Positions 8,513-16,117 of a stretch of DNA of 64,000 nt are shown in pieces. A program made the position numbers and the translations under genes. The notes under the pieces are model-generated. The model searched no databases, was not told the origin of the DNA, and saw nothing but the letters and a program-made list of their open reading frames with translations. The stretch is from Solibacillus sp. FSL R7-0668 (GTDB taxonomy: Bacteria; Bacillota; Bacilli; Bacillales_A; Planococcaceae), in contig NZ_JBBOUU010000001.1 in the NCBI RefSeq assembly GCF_038006205.1, forward strand, positions 870,001 to 934,000, read 5' to 3'. The number at the start of each line of letters is the position of its first letter. The stretch's first letter is position 1.

Positions 8513-9739
8513 ATGAAACATGTTGTGGCGTTAGATGTAAGTAAAGGAAAAAGTACCGTTGCGATTTATGATCAATATCGACAATGCGAGTTTGAAGGTG
8601 AACTCAATCATTCACGTATTGACTTTGAAAAATTGCATGAACAAATGAAGGAAATTAAAGTGCGAGATGGACAAGCTCCTGAAATTGTTTTCGAAGCAAC
8701 AGGTGTTTACTCAAAACCAGTGGAAACATTTTTAATTGATTATGGCTATACATATTGTCGGATGAATCCACTTGAAGCGAACCTACAAATGGCTTCAATG
8801 CGCCGAAATAAAACAGATATTAGTGACGCGCATGAGCTAGCGAAAACCCATTTTAAAATGGAACGTGAGCCAACTTATGTACAAGATGATTATTATGAAC
8901 AGATGCGTGGACTTACACGTTATTATGACGAGATGGATGAGGAAATCACATTATTAAAAAGCAGAATGCATGCGCTTTTACACCTTAGTTTTCCAGAGCT
9001 TGAACAATTGATCACACCACGTTCAGCGCTCTTTTTAAACATTGTTCAGTTGTATCCTCATCCAACTTTTTTATTAGCACATTCAAAAATGGTGATTAAA
9101 AATCGGTTAAAGGCCAATACACGAAAAAATTTGTCATTAGCACGTGCTGAGGAAAAAGCTGTGCTATTACTAGAGGCAGCTAGGAATAGTTATCCAGCGA
9201 TTAAAGAGACCGATATTCGCTGCGATCAAATTCGTGATTACGCATCTCGTATATCCGATTTAGTGGAGAAAAAAGAATTACTTGTGAAACAAATGACGAA
9301 GATGTCGCAGGAACGTAATGAATATCAAGTGCTTCATTCAATTCCTGGTATTGGGGATACAACGGCCTGCCGAATCATTGGTGAACTAGGTGATATAAAA
9401 CGCTTCAAAAACGCGAAACAATTGAATGCATATGTAGGGATTGATATTATGCGCTATCAGTCTGGTAACACACAGTATCGTGACCGCATTAATAAGCGGG
9501 GCAATAAAAAGTTGCGAAAAATCCTTTTCTTTATGATTCAGACAATGATTACATTACGAAAAAAGACAAGGAATCACCTTGTAGATTATTACGATAAATT
9601 AAAAACGCAACCTCAGAGGAAGCCTCACAAGGTCGCGATTATTGCTTGTATCAATAAGTTTCTGAAAATGGCTTTTCAGTTACTGACACAAAACATTCTG
9701 TACGATTATGAGTCCGCACTACCAGCTCAGAAATCGTAA
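8513..9739 (+). CDS. IS110-family DEDD transposase
   Basis: A 408-residue, apparently full-length recombinase. The N-terminal RuvC-like DEDD domain shows D8 (ALDVSKGKS), E61 (FEATGVY), D102 and D105 (NKTDISDAHELAK). A helical middle part follows, then the C-terminal Transposase_20 domain with the helix-hairpin-helix-like LHSIPGIGDTTACRIIGELG and the motif YQSGNTQ. That motif carries the likely catalytic Ser317, followed by RINKRGNKKLRK. The ATG follows AAAGGAGAAAT. No frameshift or stop interrupts the frame, and all expected catalytic residues are kept, so it may be active. Confidence 0.95.
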   Translation: MKHVVALDVSKGKSTVAIYDQYRQCEFEGELNHSRIDFEKLHEQMKEIKVRDGQAPEIVFEATGVYSKPVETFLIDYGYTYCRMNPLEANLQMASMRRNKTDISDAHELAKTHFKMEREPTYVQDDYYEQMRGLTRYYDEMDEEITLLKSRMHALLHLSFPELEQLITPRSALFLNIVQLYPHPTFLLAHSKMVIKNRLKANTRKNLSLARAEEKAVLLLEAARNSYPAIKETDIRCDQIRDYASRISDLVEKKELLVKQMTKMSQERNEYQVLHSIPGIGDTTACRIIGELGDIKRFKNAKQLNAYVGIDIMRYQSGNTQYRDRINKRGNKKLRKILFFMIQTMITLRKKTRNHLVDYYDKLKTQPQRKPHKVAIIACINKFLKMAFQLLTQNILYDYESALPAQKS

Positions 9740-9812
9740 CTACAGTAAATTAACTATAGCATACAGACCTTTCGAAAAAAAGAACATTCGCTAGGTCTCT
9801 TTGGTATGCGCA

Positions 9813-9856
9813 ATTTTTTTGTGAGGGTGGGGGTACCCCCACCCTCACAAAAAAAT
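9813..9856. repeat. 44-bp perfect palindrome beside the IS110 right end
   Basis: Both halves (21-22 bp each) are exact reverse complements with no loop, centred on GGTACC: ATTTTTTTGTGAGGGTGG then GGG, mirrored. The T run lies before the stem and the A run after it on either strand, the wrong polarity for an intrinsic terminator in both directions. Confidence 0.9.
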
Positions 9857-9906
9857 CTATCCAACATACAAATTATTTTCATAAAAACTATTGACTGGAG
9901 GTAAGA

Positions 9907-9941
9907 AAGGGGTTGTCCAATGAATTTTAGGACAGCCCCTA
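9907..9941 (-). terminator. Terminator of ylaF (minus strand)
   Basis: Read on the minus strand, AGGGGCTGTCC pairs with GGACAACCCCT (one wobble) and is followed by TTCTTAC. It lies just beyond the ylaF stop codon. Confidence 0.55.
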
Positions 9942-9967
9942 CAACATAATTACGAATGAAAAGATGC

Positions 9968-10183
9968 TTAGAGTAAGCCTTTGTCACGGAATTTACGTTT
10001 TTGGACGAATGCCATGCCGAAAATGGCACACATCAGCACAATTCCAAGTACAACGCCAAACCAACCGATCATTTCGTACTTATCGCCAGTCATGAAAATC
10101 AGTGAAAATGCAAAGCCGATACTCACCATTGACAAAACAGCAGCTAGCGCATAAATAAACATAACGAATTTTGCTTTATTCAT
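9968..10183 (-). CDS. ylaF: DUF5325 family small membrane protein YlaF
   Basis: A 71-residue protein with two predicted membrane helices (about residues 6-30 and 40-60) and a basic C-terminal tail QKRKFRDKG. Size, topology and the segment AAVLSMVSIGFAFS agree with the YlaF/DUF5325 family, and its neighbour typA is YlaG in B. subtilis. The start ATG at 10183 has GGAGGTATAGATC upstream. It is transcribed away from typA. Function unknown. Confidence 0.8.
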   Translation of the reverse strand: MNKAKFVMFIYALAAVLSMVSIGFAFSLIFMTGDKYEMIGWFGVVLGIVLMCAIFGMAFVQKRKFRDKGLL

Positions 10184-10245
10184 GATCTATACCTCCAATA
10201 ATCATTTATTATTTGTGACAAAAAATGATCATGTATTTTTCTAAA

Positions 10246-10274
10246 AAGACATTTAATCTTTCATGTGCTATAAT
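10246..10274 (+). promoter_or_regulatory. Sigma-A promoter for typA
   Basis: AAGACA at 10246-10251 and a perfect TATAAT at 10269-10274, 17 bp apart, with TGC in front of the -10 box. It is 41 bp upstream of typA. Confidence 0.65.
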
Positions 10275-10315
10275 ATCACAGTTAAACAATTGAAAAAAGA
10301 ATATGGAGTGGAATC

Positions 10316-12166
10316 ATGACAAATATACGTCAAGATATACGTAATATCGCAATTATTGCTCACGTTGACCATGGTAAAACAACGTTAGTAGACCAATTAT
10401 TAAAACAATCCGGTACTTTCCGTTCGAATGAGCGCGTTGAAGAACGTGCGATGGACTCAGGTGATATTGAGCGTGAGCGTGGAATTACGATTTTAGCAAA
10501 GAATACAGCAGTAAACTATAATGGTACTCGTATCAACATCCTTGATACGCCTGGACACGCAGACTTCGGTGGTGAAGTAGAACGTATCTTAAAAATGGTA
10601 GATGGCGTTTGTTTAGTTGTCGATGCGTATGAGGGTTGTATGCCACAAACGCGTTTCGTATTAAAGAAAGCGTTAGAACAGAAAATTACGCCAATCGTTG
10701 TAGTAAACAAAATCGATAAACCATCTGCTCGTCCATTAGAAGTAGTAGATGAAGTATTAGAATTATTCATCGAGCTAGGTGCAGATGATGATCAACTAGA
10801 CTTCCCAGTTGTGTACGCTTCAGGTGTAAATGGTACAGCATCACTAGATCCAAATCCAGATACACAAGAAGATTCATTAAACTGCTTATTCGAAAAAATT
10901 ATTGAAGCGATTCCAGCTCCAGTAGATAACTCGGATGAGCCATTACAATTCCAAGTGTCATTATTAGACTATAACGATTTCGTTGGTCGTATTGGTATCG
11001 GTCGCGTATTCCGTGGAACGATTTCTGTAGGGCAACAAGTAGCATTAATGAAATTAGACGGTAAAGTGAAAAACTTCCGTGTAACAAAAATCTTTGGTTT
11101 CTTCGGCTTAAAGCGTGAGGAAGTACAAACAGCTAAAGCTGGCGACTTAATTGCCATTTCAGGTATGGAAGATATCAATGTTGGGGAAACAATTTGTCCA
11201 GTAGACCATCAAGAGGCGTTAACACCATTACGCATCGATGAGCCAACATTACAAATGACATTCTTAGTTAACAACTCACCATTCGCAGGTCGCGAAGGTA
11301 AATGGGTAACTTCTTCTAAAATTGAAGAGCGCTTACGTTCACAATTACAAACAGACGTATCATTACGTGTTGAAGATACAGAATCTCCAGATGCATGGAC
11401 AGTCTCAGGTCGTGGTGAGCTTCACTTATCGATCCTAATCGAAAACATGCGTCGTGAAGGCTTTGAGCTACAAGTATCAAAACCACAAGTAATTATTAAA
11501 GACATCGATGGTGTGAAATCAGAGCCAATCGAGCGTGTACAAATTGACATTCCTGAAGAAAATACGGGATCAATTATCGAGTCAATTGGTACGCGTAAAG
11601 GTGAAATGTTAGACATGATTAACAACGGTTCAGGACAAGTTCGTTTAATTTTCAACGTACCTGCACGTGGTTTAATCGGTTATACAACAGAATTCATGTC
11701 GTTAACAAAAGGTTTCGGTATGATGAACCATACATTCGATCATTATGCACCAGTTGTACAAGGGAAAGTTGGCGGTCGTCACCAAGGTGTATTAGTATCA
11801 ATGGAAAACGGGAAAGCAACAACTTATGGTATGATGGGTGTTGAAGACCGTGGTACATTATTCGTTGAGCCAGGTACTGAAGTTTACGAAGGGATGATTG
11901 TTGGTGAAAATACACGTGACAATGACATCACAGTAAACATTACAAAGCAAAAACAAAAAACAAATATCCGTTCGGCAAACAAAGACCAAACGAATGTTAT
12001 TAAAAAGCCTCGTATTCTTTCACTTGAAGAAGCATTAGAATTTTTAGGTGATGATGAGTATTTAGAAGTAACGCCAGAATCAATTCGTTTACGTAAGCAA
12101 ATTCTTGACAAAGGTGAACGTGAGCGCGTTGCGAAAAAGAAAAAGAACGCTGAATTAGAAGCATAA
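10316..12166 (+). CDS. typA: Translational GTPase TypA/BipA
   Basis: A 616-residue ribosome-associated GTPase of the elongation factor family, involved in ribosome assembly at low temperature and in stress. The G1 motif AHVDHGKTT is at residues 16-24. The switch stretch [13 protein letters not shown]3 [12 protein letters not shown] and G4 NKIDKP follow, then the EF-G-like domains and the BipA-specific C-terminal domain ([25 protein letters not shown]). The start has GGAGTGGAATC upstream. Codon use is rich in preferred codons, fitting good expression. Two hairpins with non-terminator polarity lie in the 103 bp before ylaH, so read-through is likely. Confidence 0.97.
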   Translation: MTNIRQDIRNIAIIAHVDHGKTTLVDQLLKQSGTFRSNERVEERAMDSGDIERERGITILAKNTAVNYNGTRINILDTPGHADFGGEVERILKMVDGVCLVVDAYEGCMPQTRFVLKKALEQKITPIVVVNKIDKPSARPLEVVDEVLELFIELGADDDQLDFPVVYASGVNGTASLDPNPDTQEDSLNCLFEKIIEAIPAPVDNSDEPLQFQVSLLDYNDFVGRIGIGRVFRGTISVGQQVALMKLDGKVKNFRVTKIFGFFGLKREEVQTAKAGDLIAISGMEDINVGETICPVDHQEALTPLRIDEPTLQMTFLVNNSPFAGREGKWVTSSKIEERLRSQLQTDVSLRVEDTESPDAWTVSGRGELHLSILIENMRREGFELQVSKPQVIIKDIDGVKSEPIERVQIDIPEENTGSIIESIGTRKGEMLDMINNGSGQVRLIFNVPARGLIGYTTEFMSLTKGFGMMNHTFDHYAPVVQGKVGGRHQGVLVSMENGKATTYGMMGVEDRGTLFVEPGTEVYEGMIVGENTRDNDITVNITKQKQKTNIRSANKDQTNVIKKPRILSLEEALEFLGDDEYLEVTPESIRLRKQILDKGERERVAKKKKNAELEA

Positions 12167-12230
12167 TAAATGGCGGATGTCGCAGATTTTTTAGGGGAAT
12201 TTTTCAAGAGGCCTTGAAAAAAATCTGGAC

Positions 12231-12252
12231 ACAATTACGCCGCAGCGTAATT
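12231..12252 (+). other. Inverted repeat between typA and ylaH
   Basis: CAATTACGC-CGCA-GCGTAATTG is a perfect 9-bp stem with a four-base loop. No T tract follows, and the ylaH ribosome binding site AAGGAAAGG begins a few bases later. A second, overlapping-arm inverted repeat (TTTTTCAAG-AGGC-CTTGAAAAA) lies just upstream at 12200-12221. Confidence 0.6.
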
Positions 12253-12269
12253 GATTAAGGAAAGGTTGA

Positions 12270-12665
12270 ATGATGTTGAATATGATGGCTCTATTATCTA
12301 GCTATTTAAATTTAGTATTACTAACAACTGTATCTACAGAAGAAACGATGGATGTTATGAATCGTATGTCAGGAATTACAAGATATTTATACGAAAATTT
12401 GCCAAACTATGATATCGCCGGCTATGTCACATTCGTTCTCGTATTCCTTTTATCGGCACTTGTCTACAAACTAGGTTTTGCGAAAAAATTACCAATCCGT
12501 AAAAACGTAATCATCTATACATTCCTGTTTATTGGATGTATTGTTCTGACATTTTTAGCGTTATTTTTACCGATGATTGAAGGGTTAATTATTTCGGCGT
12601 TAATTTTAATCGTTTATAAATCACGCTTATGGCGCGAAAAACGAGAACAAGCAAAACAAGCATAA
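12270..12665 (+). CDS. ylaH: YlaH-like membrane protein
   Basis: A 131-residue membrane protein of the YlaH family with about three membrane segments (around residues 48-66, 77-96 and 97-115) and a basic C-terminus. Conserved family segments include YDIAGYVTFVLVFLLSALVYKLGF and RLWREKREQ. It follows typA as in B. subtilis (ylaG-ylaH). Translation starts at 12270 or the adjacent ATG at 12273, after AAGGAAAGG. A terminator follows. Function unknown. Confidence 0.85.
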   Translation: MMLNMMALLSSYLNLVLLTTVSTEETMDVMNRMSGITRYLYENLPNYDIAGYVTFVLVFLLSALVYKLGFAKKLPIRKNVIIYTFLFIGCIVLTFLALFLPMIEGLIISALILIVYKSRLWREKREQAKQA

Positions 12666-12673
12666 TTTTATGG

Positions 12674-12710
12674 AGCAGAAAACCATTGCGTGTTTTCTGC
12701 TTCTTTTTTA
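12674..12710 (+). terminator. Terminator after ylaH
   Basis: Stem AGCAGAAAAC...GTTTTCTGCT (10 bp, perfect) followed by TCTTTTTT. Confidence 0.85.
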
Positions 12711-12723
12711 TGAGTGCGTTTAA

Positions 12724-12752
12724 TTGTGCCTGTTTCGATCAAACAGTATAAT
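12724..12752 (+). promoter_or_regulatory. Sigma-A promoter for the gene at 12792
   Basis: TTGTGC (12724-12729), 17-bp spacer, TATAAT (12747-12752). Confidence 0.55.
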
Positions 12753-12791
12753 TTACAATTGGGGATAATAAATATAATGGAGTAGAGGATT

Positions 12792-13430
12792 ATGAATTTT
12801 ACAAAAAAACAAGTCATTATTACGGTCTTTTTAGCGCTAGTTATTATTTCATGTATCATTTTCATACCTGCTGTTTTATCAGCGAAAAACGAGGATAATG
12901 CGGCAGCAGAATTAAGTGAACGATATAATGATCAATTTGTTGTAACAAAATCAACAGCGGGTGCGTTTAAAAAGGACTTTGAAATAACTGTACAATCTGA
13001 AAAAACAAAGATTGTTTATGACTTTGAAGTAAATGACGGCGAGTATTCGGGAGAATATTATGCAGAAAACATCAACGCAAAAGTAAATGATTTATTACAG
13101 CCAATTGTTGGTGAAGAAAGCTTAGTCATGTCAAATGTATTCCAAGATGGCTTACAACAAGATATTCCATTAGAAGAAGCAACCGTAGATAAAGCAACTG
13201 TGCATCTGTTAGTGCTAGAGGATTTAACCGAAGAAGTAGCACAACAAGCTGCTGATGCACTCAAAGCACAGTTTGGTAATATACCCGTTGCTATTGAGGC
13301 ATATGTCGTTGAGGACGAGCGGGTATTTGAAGGGGTAAAAACCGAGGTAGGACAGTTCTTCCAATTAAGTAAAATTAATGAAAAGAGTTTTATCGATTTT
13401 AAGTTTCATAAACAAGCATTTGAATTTTAA
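12792..13430 (+). CDS. Membrane-anchored protein of unknown function
   Basis: Not recognised. A 212-residue protein with one N-terminal membrane segment (about residues 8-30) and an otherwise soluble, acidic part that should lie outside the cell. The cysteine in the membrane segment (IISCIIFIP) is not in a convincing lipobox, so I read it as a signal anchor rather than a lipoprotein. No catalytic motif is apparent. It has its own promoter and terminator. It lies between ylaH and ylaI, a place where B. subtilis has no obvious equivalent, so it may be lineage-specific. Confidence 0.75.
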   Translation: MNFTKKQVIITVFLALVIISCIIFIPAVLSAKNEDNAAAELSERYNDQFVVTKSTAGAFKKDFEITVQSEKTKIVYDFEVNDGEYSGEYYAENINAKVNDLLQPIVGEESLVMSNVFQDGLQQDIPLEEATVDKATVHLLVLEDLTEEVAQQAADALKAQFGNIPVAIEAYVVEDERVFEGVKTEVGQFFQLSKINEKSFIDFKFHKQAFEF

Positions 13431-13439
13431 GCCATAATA

Positions 13440-13486
13440 AAAGGCGGTGAGCTCTCAGTTATTGAGGGCTCGTCGCCTTTTTAAAA
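13440..13486. terminator. Bidirectional terminator
   Basis: An AAAAGGCGGTGAGC...GCTCGTCGCCTTTT stem with A and T runs on both sides, ending the gene at 12792. Confidence 0.8.
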
Positions 13487-13521
13487 TAACAAAATTTAAA
13501 ATTTTTCGTTGTAACAGTGTC

Positions 13522-13694
13522 TAGGCATTCGCGCCAGCTCCTCGCATCATTAGGTCCCGCCGTCGAAAGTGGTGAAGCGTTTACTTTCTCGTCGGGCCCT
13601 CCAATGCCTCAGGCTCACACGATGTGAGTCATTGGGGGCATGCCACATGGACGTGGCGTTTTGCCCACTCAGAGCTAAAAGGGCGCGAATACGC
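13522..13694. repeat. Dispersed structured intergenic repeat, long copy
   Basis: The unit starts with GGCATTCGCGCC and ends with GGGCGCGAATACGC, an imperfect inverted repeat about 170 bp apart. Inside are further hairpins, such as CTCACA-CGA-TGTGAG and GCCAC-ATGGAC-GTGGC (13642-13657). Its last 53 bases (13642-13694) align without gaps to 25535-25587 at about four matches in five. It is GC-richer than its surroundings and has no coding frame. Confidence 0.65.
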
Positions 13695-13699
13695 TTTTG

Positions 13700-13903
13700 T
13701 TAAAATTCTTCATCAAATTTAGATGAGGTTCTAAAGAAACGGAATTTTCCTGTTTCGATTCGTTTTTGTGTGTTCTCTGCAACTCGGTCGGTGCATGCTG
13801 GACACATAAACGTATGAATCGGACGATTACGCAATTTTTTTGCTAAAGGTAAATCACTCGGTAATTCATGTATTGCATCGCAAATGACACATTTTACACG
13901 CAT
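13700..13903 (-). CDS. ylaI: YlaI family protein (DUF2197), probable zinc-binding
   Basis: A 67-residue protein with two Cys pairs, CVICD near the N-terminus and CPACTDR in the middle, which should bind a zinc ion. Conserved remainder: IHTFMCPAC and RIETGKFRFFR. Size and sequence fit YlaI of the B. subtilis yla region. The start ATG at 13903 is preceded by AGGAGGTACAACC. It is co-oriented with and close (11 bp) to the upstream gene at 13915, so both are probably one transcript. Function unknown. Confidence 0.85.
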   Translation of the reverse strand: MRVKCVICDAIHELPSDLPLAKKLRNRPIHTFMCPACTDRVAENTQKRIETGKFRFFRTSSKFDEEF

Positions 13904-13914
13904 GGTTGTACCTC

Positions 13915-14415
13915 CTATTGAATACGAATCGCGCGAACAAATTTAATTGGATGATCTACATTTGAGCCGTCTGCAAATAACACATGCACAGGACCATCTT
14001 CTAATAAAGGCTTACCTTCTTGACTAAATTTAAAAATGAAGTGTTGAGCTTCTTCAAGTGAAAATGTATGTTCTTCGTTGTTTGAACATTCGAAAACAAC
14101 TTCTTTGGCATCTGCTTGAATTTCGGCATTGTTTAAAAATGGTTTGATTTCCATGCCGAATGTACCAGTCATCATACCTTTACGGTCAAATTTTCGCTCC
14201 GTTTTTAATGTCGGTGGGAATACCGCACCTTCCATAATTTCGCGTGACCAGTGTGCACCCATGTCGCGTAAGTACTTTTCGTTATCTTCTTCAGCTTTTT
14301 CTGTTACAAAATATGTATTCAGATCAAGCTTTCGATCATCGAAAATCCATACAGTTGGGTCAAGTGTCAATTGAAATTTGACCGCACCTTTAACTGGGAT
14401 GATTGTTTCGACCAT
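13915..14415 (-). CDS. YlaL-like conserved protein of unknown function
   Basis: A soluble 166-residue protein that I cannot assign to a characterised family with certainty. Its block LTLDPTVWIFDDRKLDLNTY and the later PPTLKTERKF look like the conserved protein YlaL of Bacillales, and position between ylaI and ylaN supports that. Related proteins are sometimes annotated as peptidyl-prolyl isomerases; I see no motif that proves this. The start follows AAGGGGGACTTACAA. It is co-transcribed with ylaI. Confidence 0.8.
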   Translation of the reverse strand: MVETIIPVKGAVKFQLTLDPTVWIFDDRKLDLNTYFVTEKAEEDNEKYLRDMGAHWSREIMEGAVFPPTLKTERKFDRKGMMTGTFGMEIKPFLNNAEIQADAKEVVFECSNNEEHTFSLEEAQHFIFKFSQEGKPLLEDGPVHVLFADGSNVDHPIKFVRAIRIQ

Positions 14416-14511
14416 TTGTAAGTCCCCCTTAACTATTTTCCTACATTATTATAACGTTTTCTGGCTTAGAAAGAAATATAATTGAATTGAATCTAAATCA
14501 TACAAAGACGC

Positions 14512-14540
14512 TTGCAATTTCTGTAGTAAAAAGATACACT
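14512..14540 (+). promoter_or_regulatory. Sigma-A promoter for ylaN
   Basis: TTGCAA (14512-14517), 17 bp, TACACT (14535-14540), 46 bp before ylaN. Confidence 0.5.
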
Positions 14541-14585
14541 TTACTAAGATAGAATCGAAGAAATTTCATAGATGGGGGCGTCCTC

Positions 14586-14867
14586 ATGGATACGAAAGCA
14601 CAAGCTTCCTTTCAGGAAAAAGCATTAGAACAACTAACTGCAGACGCAGCAAAAATCGCTCAATTAATTCACGTACAAATGGATAATTTGACTATGCCAT
14701 CTTGTCCATTGTATGAAGAAGTATTAGATACCCAAATGTTTGGTTTATCGCGTGAAATCGAGTTTGCAACGAAGCTTGGTTTAATTGAGAGAGAGCAAGG
14801 GAAGCAAATTCTAGATTCATTAGAAAAGAAGCTTTCCTTATTACATGATGCGTATACAGACAAATAA
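14586..14867 (+). CDS. ylaN: YlaN (UPF0358), Fur-associated iron-homeostasis protein
   Basis: A 93-residue helical protein. The segment [20 protein letters not shown] followed by [11 protein letters not shown] is almost invariant in the YlaN family. YlaN is needed for growth under iron limitation in B. subtilis, and more recent work on B. subtilis and Staphylococcus aureus links it to iron sensing and binding of the repressor Fur. The ATG follows GGGGGCGTCCTC. The gene has its own promoter and terminator and lies directly before ftsW, as in B. subtilis. Confidence 0.93.
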   Translation: MDTKAQASFQEKALEQLTADAAKIAQLIHVQMDNLTMPSCPLYEEVLDTQMFGLSREIEFATKLGLIEREQGKQILDSLEKKLSLLHDAYTDK

Positions 14868-14871
14868 AAGA

Positions 14872-14910
14872 AAACTCAAACGCTTTCACGCGCTTTGAGT
14901 TTTTTTTTCA
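14872..14910 (+). terminator. Terminator after ylaN
   Basis: AAAACTCAAACGC paired with GCGCTTTGAGTTT and followed by more than eight T, ending just before the ftsW ribosome binding site. Confidence 0.8.
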
Positions 14911-14930
14911 AAAAATGAGGTTTTGAAAAT

Positions 14931-16100
14931 ATGAAGCAATATTTTAAAAATTATTTCCGTAACTTTGATTATGGGCTATTATTTGTGTACATATCCCTTA
15001 TGCTCTTTGGACTTGTCATGATTTATAGTGCCAGTATTTGGGTATCCATCGTCCATTTCGACGAAGATCCAGATCATTATTATAAGCGCCAATTAATCAA
15101 TATTTGCATGGCATTTTGCTTATTTTTAGCGGCGGTCATTTTTCCGTATAAGAGATTTGCAGATAAAAAGATTTTAGGGCTATTATTTGCGCTGATGGTT
15201 TTCCTTGAGGTGACATTAATACTCATTGGGAATGAAGTAAATGGTGCCAGAAGCTGGATAGACTTTGGTGTGATGAACTTTCAACCATCCGAGTTTGCTA
15301 AATTATTCATTATTATTTATTTTGCAGGTACCTTTTATCGTAAGAGCGTTCATAAAGGTTCCATGCAGCTTTTATCGTTTGAGGATGTCACTCCACCATT
15401 AGTCATGTGGTTATTTATCGTGCTTGTCGTAGGATTTGAAACCGATTTAGGGGCACTTGCTATCATTGTTTGTATTGCGATGTCGGTCGTTATTGCGAGC
15501 GGCGTTAAGGGGAAAACATTACAAAGAATTTTTGGCTTATTAAGTGTACTAGGGGTTATTGGTGCGATTGGAATTTTAATTTTCAAATGGGACACGGTGT
15601 TTAACTCAAGTCGCCGAGGTCGTATTACATCCTATTTAGACCCATTTAGTGATCCACTCAACTCAGGGTATCATGTTATAAATGGTTATTATGCAATCGG
15701 TGCAGGAGGGCTTGAAGGACGTGGATTAGGGCAGTCAATTCAGAAGCTCGGCTACGTACCAGAGCCACAAACCGATTTTATTATGGCCATCATTGCCGAG
15801 GAGCTTGGTGTTGTTGGCGTTTCAATTGTTATTTTTGGTTTAGGTTTCATTGTAATGCGCGGTTTTTATGTTGCAATGAAAACAAAAGACCCGTTAGCAC
15901 GTATGCTCGCGGCGGGCATTTCAACTTGGATTGGTACACAAACCTTTATTAACTTAGGTGGTTTATCGGGAATTATCCCGTTAACCGGAGTAACGCTTCC
16001 TTTTATTAGTTATGGCGGTACTTCTATATTATTGCTATCTATAGCAATGGGGATTTTAATCAATGTTTCTACACATTACAAACTAGAAAAAAGAAAGTAA
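14931..16100 (+). CDS. ftsW: Septal peptidoglycan polymerase FtsW (SEDS family)
   Basis: A 389-residue SEDS glycosyltransferase with about ten membrane segments that polymerises lipid II at the septum together with a class B PBP. Family motifs: GLVMIYSAS in the first helix, NGARSWIDFG, FQPSEFAKL, the long loop GYHVINGYYAIGAGGLEGRG, PEPQTDFIMAIIAEELG and the C-terminal LPFISYGGTS. It lies between ylaN and pycA as B. subtilis ftsW does, which distinguishes it from the SpoVE paralogue at 54504. It is 17 bp upstream of pycA and probably co-transcribed with it. Confidence 0.94.
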   Translation: MKQYFKNYFRNFDYGLLFVYISLMLFGLVMIYSASIWVSIVHFDEDPDHYYKRQLINICMAFCLFLAAVIFPYKRFADKKILGLLFALMVFLEVTLILIGNEVNGARSWIDFGVMNFQPSEFAKLFIIIYFAGTFYRKSVHKGSMQLLSFEDVTPPLVMWLFIVLVVGFETDLGALAIIVCIAMSVVIASGVKGKTLQRIFGLLSVLGVIGAIGILIFKWDTVFNSSRRGRITSYLDPFSDPLNSGYHVINGYYAIGAGGLEGRGLGQSIQKLGYVPEPQTDFIMAIIAEELGVVGVSIVIFGLGFIVMRGFYVAMKTKDPLARMLAAGISTWIGTQTFINLGGLSGIIPLTGVTLPFISYGGTSILLLSIAMGILINVSTHYKLEKRK

Positions 16101-16117
16101 TGAGGGGTTGAGGAGAA

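Larger units (their letters stand above)
8328..9812 (+). mobile_element. IS110-family insertion sequence (ends approximate)
   Basis: An element with one intact transposase gene, a non-coding leader of roughly 185 bp before it and a short non-coding right side. It sits between yktC and ylaF, where the surrounding order is otherwise conserved. IS110 elements lack terminal inverted repeats and usually make no target duplication, so the exact ends cannot be read from one copy. The given limits are simply the end of the yktC terminator and the start of the 44-bp palindrome. The upstream leader position fits the IS110 subgroup rather than IS1111, whose guide RNA lies downstream. Confidence 0.7.

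Noticed and set aside
8328-9812. Terminal inverted repeats and target duplication for the insertion element
   Set aside because: None could be found, as expected for the IS110 family, so exact ends are not claimed.
9754-10029. Minus-strand frame running through the palindrome and into ylaF
   Set aside because: It translates the palindrome and a terminator and overlaps ylaF in another frame; no start signal.
14931-16100. Two FtsW-family genes as an unusual duplication
   Set aside because: Having FtsW near pycA and SpoVE in the dcw cluster is normal for spore-forming Bacillales.
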